Assembly: GCA_938018155.1 (NCBI GenBank)
Contig: CALIIG010000271.1
Coordinates: 1-9,813, forward strand
DNA from: an uncultured Prevotella sp.
GTDB taxonomy: Bacteria; Bacteroidota; Bacteroidia; Bacteroidales; Bacteroidaceae
Reading direction: 5' to 3'
Length of the DNA stretch: 9,813 nucleotides
Under the pieces are notes generated by a model. That model ran no database searches, was not told where the DNA came from, and was given only the letters and a program-made list of their open reading frames with translations. Both the position numbers and the translations under genes were made by a program. Below, piece by piece: positions 8,404-9,813 of the stretch. The first letter of the stretch is position 1, and the number at the start of each line of letters is the position of its first letter.

Positions 8404-8476
8404 AAGAAAAGTCTTTTTCTCCTGATTTGAGAAACTTTAAAATATAAACTGTTTATTATCTTATCATTAAATATTT

Positions 8477-8486
8477 TGCAAAGGTA
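8477..8486 (-). promoter_or_regulatory. Likely lon promoter, Bacteroidetes -7 element
   Basis: The minus strand reads TACCTTTGCA, matching the Bacteroidetes -7 consensus TAnnTTTG. Transcription starting a few bases downstream would give lon a leader of about 65-70 nt. I see no clear TTTG or TTG at the expected -33 distance, so only the -7 half is supported. The rest of the 124-nt spacer is AT-rich and must also drive trmN6. For that direction only an imperfect TATTTTG (8472-8478, one base short of consensus) is visible, overlapping the lon element. Confidence 0.55.
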
Positions 8487-8527
8487 CACAAAAAGTAATA
8501 AACGGCATATAGTAGCGTTAATAAGTT

Positions 8528-9226
8528 ATGTTAAATGGCTTTGTTTTTAAAGAGTTCAGTATTCGGCACGACCGTTGCGCCATGAAGGTAGGTACCGACG
8601 GCGTGCTGCTGGGTGCATGGGCCTGCGGAGGCAGTCGCATTCTTGATATTGGGTCGGGTTCGGGCCTCGTTGCGATGATGATGGCACAGCGTTTTCGCCA
8701 TGCCATAATTGAAGGCATTGAGATTGATGCCGATGCCGTACAGCAGTCACAAGAGAATGCAGAGCAGTCGGTTTTTGCAAGCCGGTTACGGTTTTACCAT
8801 GGCGATTTGCGGACATGGAAGCCTCAGCATCCCTTCGATGCGATGGTAACCAATCCGCCTTTTTTCCTTAATAGTCTTAATGCGCCCGATAAAAGCAGGG
8901 CCATGGCGCGCAATGCCGAGTATCTTCCTTTTGCCGATATTTTTTCATTTGCCCGCCGCTGGCTTACCGAGACGGGCTGTCTGTCGGCCGTTGTTCCTGT
9001 TGAGGCATACGAACGGCTGGCTGCCGAGGCGGCCTTGCAGGGCTTTTTTCAGGAACGTTTATACCATGTAAAGTCGTCATTACGTAAGCCTGTGAAGCGT
9101 TGTCTGGTGTCGTTTACGCGCCTTCGCCCCGAAATTTATGATGAAAAAACGGTTGTTCTGACCGCTCCTGACGGCAGCCGGTCAGAATGGTATAACGCTT
9201 TAGCCCGTAATTTTTATATTAAATAG
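8528..9226 (+). CDS. trmN6: tRNA1(Val) (adenine(37)-N6)-methyltransferase
   Basis: A 232-residue SAM-dependent methyltransferase matching E. coli YfiC/TrmN6 (245 residues), which makes m6A37 next to the anticodon of tRNA-Val. The N-terminus NGFVFKEFSIRHDRCAMKVG is followed by TDGVLLGAW, nearly the same as in YfiC. The SAM-binding motif I is ILDIGSGSG (38-46), an acidic residue for the ribose is in EGIEID (62-67), and the N6-adenine catalytic motif is NPPFF (109-113). It ends NFYIK, like the YfiC end AFYLFM. The ATG at 8528 is chosen because the conserved NGF..K segment starts at residue 3; no strong Shine-Dalgarno precedes it. It diverges from lon and is the only complete rightward gene here. 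Its codons are more GC-rich than the AT-rich flanks, but I see no sign of transfer. Confidence 0.95.
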   Translation: MLNGFVFKEFSIRHDRCAMKVGTDGVLLGAWACGGSRILDIGSGSGLVAMMMAQRFRHAIIEGIEIDADAVQQSQENAEQSVFASRLRFYHGDLRTWKPQHPFDAMVTNPPFFLNSLNAPDKSRAMARNAEYLPFADIFSFARRWLTETGCLSAVVPVEAYERLAAEAALQGFFQERLYHVKSSLRKPVKRCLVSFTRLRPEIYDEKTVVLTAPDGSRSEWYNALARNFYIK

Positions 9227-9253
9227 CGGCACCAATATTTTCTTATTTATACC

Positions 9254-9285
9254 GCTCCGGCCTTGTATCGGGGCTTTTTGTTTTT
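9254..9285 (+). terminator. Intrinsic terminator of trmN6
   Basis: GCTCCG (9254-9259) pairs with CGGGGC (9269-9274), including one T-G wobble, around a 9-nt loop. TTTTTGTTTTT (9275-9285) follows at once. It lies 28 nt after the trmN6 stop on the same strand. Confidence 0.8.
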
Positions 9286-9435
9286 GTACTTGCTTCCGAA
9301 GAGTGGCATCGGGGTATAAATTCTATGTTGCCGTATGCTCTCTTTTATGTTGCGACAGAACCGATTTTATATGATTTATGGTGTTTGACAGCCTCGTATC
9401 GTATAAAAATTTTCAAAATAAATGAAATATAATAA

Positions 9436-9456
9436 TATTGACAAAAGGTGTCAATA
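9436..9456. repeat. Perfect 8-bp inverted repeat, possible operator or hairpin
   Basis: TATTGACA (9436-9443) and TGTCAATA (9449-9456) form a perfect dyad around a 5-nt spacer (AAAGG). It sits in AT-rich intergenic DNA with no adjacent gene start. Neither side has a T-run suitable for termination. A dimeric-regulator site would fit the geometry, but no target promoter is evident. Confidence 0.5.
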
Positions 9457-9521
9457 AGTTAGTAGAGACAGGGCTGTGCAACGGGTTGGGCAATATGTTT
9501 GCGGGCCTTTTTCCTCATTGT

Positions 9522-9578
9522 TGCCTGCTTATTGCCTGAGATGCAGGTATTTAATGGTGGCTATCGATGTAGCAGGCA
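9522..9578. repeat. Paired 8-bp segments enclosing a small hairpin
   Basis: TGCCTGCT (9522-9529) is the exact reverse complement of AGCAGGCA (9571-9578). Between them CCTG (9535-9538) can pair with CAGG (9544-9547) over a 5-nt loop. Together they could fold into a branched RNA on either strand. The short arms and 41-nt interior mean chance is a real possibility. Confidence 0.3.
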
Positions 9579-9684
9579 GTGTAAGTTTGCGTATGATGGA
9601 ACAACACATGAAAGGGCAGAGCATAAAAAAAGCGTCGGCCTTCACAGGCAAACGCTTCAAATCTTCAATAGGCATTAGTTTCAT
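9529..9684 (-). CDS. Doubtful 51-codon open frame overlapping the small-RNA terminator
   Basis: From an ATG at 9684 the minus strand is open for 51 codons to a TAA at 9531-9529. The product would start MKLMPIEDLKRLPVKADAFF and continue with a Cys/Met-containing, then basic and hydrophobic stretch. No clear ribosome binding site precedes the ATG. The intrinsic terminator at 9625-9657 lies inside the frame, so full-length translation would need read-through. I do not recognise it. It may be a chance frame, or its first codons may be a leader peptide. Confidence 0.15.
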   Translation of the reverse strand: MKLMPIEDLKRLPVKADAFFMLCPFMCCSIIRKLTLPATSIATIKYLHLRQ

Positions 9685-9714
9685 CCAAGGTAAAAAGATT
9701 GTTTTCAGGATAAC
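9624..9714 (-). ncRNA. Candidate small RNA of about 90 nt
   Basis: A promoter-like element (9720-9748) and a strong intrinsic terminator (9625-9657) face the same way on the minus strand, about 90 nt apart, with no recognisable gene between them. Transcription would start near 9714, a few bases after the -7 element. Besides the terminator stem, AATCTT (about 9699-9694) could pair with AAGATT (9664-9659), giving a second stem. No downstream minus-strand gene follows: the next feature on the left is the 3' end of trmN6 on the opposite strand. An attenuator for a downstream gene is therefore unlikely. I do not recognise an RNA family. The start and the identity as an sRNA are inferred. Confidence 0.42.
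9625..9657 (-). terminator. Intrinsic terminator, minus strand
   Basis: Minus-strand AAGCGT (9657-9652) pairs with ACGCTT (9635-9630). A 2x2 internal loop follows, then GCCT/AGGC (9649-9646 with 9641-9638) around a 4-nt loop. The outer arm merges into a run of seven T (9631-9625). This is a textbook terminator shape on the minus strand only; the plus strand has no T-run after the stem. No minus-strand protein gene ends here within the window. Confidence 0.8.
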
Positions 9715-9719
9715 GTTAG

Positions 9720-9748
9720 CAAAGTTAATAAATAATTTGATTAAACAA
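9720..9748 (-). promoter_or_regulatory. Bacteroidetes-type promoter for the candidate small RNA
   Basis: The minus strand carries TAACTTTG (9727-9720), an exact fit to TAnnTTTG. TTG (9748-9746) lies 18 nt upstream, close to the usual -33 spacing. The region is strongly AT-rich. The same AT-rich stretch up to 9813 may also serve a gene beyond the right edge, but I see no complete plus-strand promoter in it. Confidence 0.5.
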
Positions 9749-9813
9749 TCGTTTTGTGGTAATTATTTTTACTTTAAATGTAAAATTAATTTGTTTTTAC
9801 AGTTTTGTCAGTA

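Larger units (their letters stand above)
9287..9621. other. Intergenic stretch without a convincing gene
   Basis: I find no open frame here with protein-like character apart from the doubtful 51-codon frame listed separately (9529-9684, minus). The left part (about 9300-9470) is AT-rich and holds the inverted repeat at 9436-9456. The right part is more mixed in composition and contains TATGTTTG (9494-9501, plus strand), which fits TAnnTTTG but has no good -33 partner. It also contains the paired segments at 9522-9578. No tRNA-like cloverleaf or mobile-element ends are visible. Confidence 0.6.

Noticed and set aside
9227..9813. Possible tRNA, CRISPR array, attachment site or insertion-sequence remnant in the right intergenic region
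   Set aside because: No cloverleaf, no regularly spaced repeats, no terminal inverted repeats with target duplications and no transposase fragment could be found.

Overview
The window looks like ordinary chromosome of a Bacteroidales bacterium, probably of the Prevotella group. This is an inference from three things: the protein flavour (a Bacteroidetes-type TGT that lacks the zinc cysteines, and an RhlE-like helicase with an Asn/Arg/Gln-rich tail), the lack of strong Shine-Dalgarno sites, and promoter-like TAnnTTTG (-7) elements, a hallmark of this phylum. I see no insertion sequence, prophage, CRISPR array, rRNA or tRNA.

Layout. Positions 1-78 may hold the tail of a rightward gene that starts outside the window. 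Five genes then read leftward, given here in transcription order from right to left. lon (8403-5923), tgt (5891-4764) and an LptF/LptG-type permease (4761-3487) are separated by only 31 and 2 nt and look like one operon. After an 84-nt gap come a DEAD-box RNA helicase (3402-1708) and a C69 dipeptidase (1678-239), 29 nt apart and closed by a good intrinsic terminator (176-216). Diverging from lon across a 124-nt spacer is trmN6 (8528-9226), a tRNA-Val m6A37 methyltransferase, which ends at its own terminator (9254-9285).

The genes share housekeeping themes rather than forming one dedicated machine: protein turnover (Lon, then a dipeptidase that could finish peptide breakdown), tRNA modification (TGT at the wobble base, TrmN6 at position 37), RNA remodelling (the helicase) and lipopolysaccharide export (the permease).

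The right end, 9287-9813, has no convincing protein gene. It does hold a minus-strand promoter-like element followed about 90 nt later by a strong intrinsic terminator, so a small RNA gene at about 9624-9714 is my best candidate for something undescribed. Nearby are a perfect 8-bp inverted repeat (9436-9456) and a second paired stretch (9522-9578). Other points worth checking are the long basic N-terminal extension of the permease, the missing zinc site of TGT and the helicase tail. I do not see a clear novel multi-gene system.
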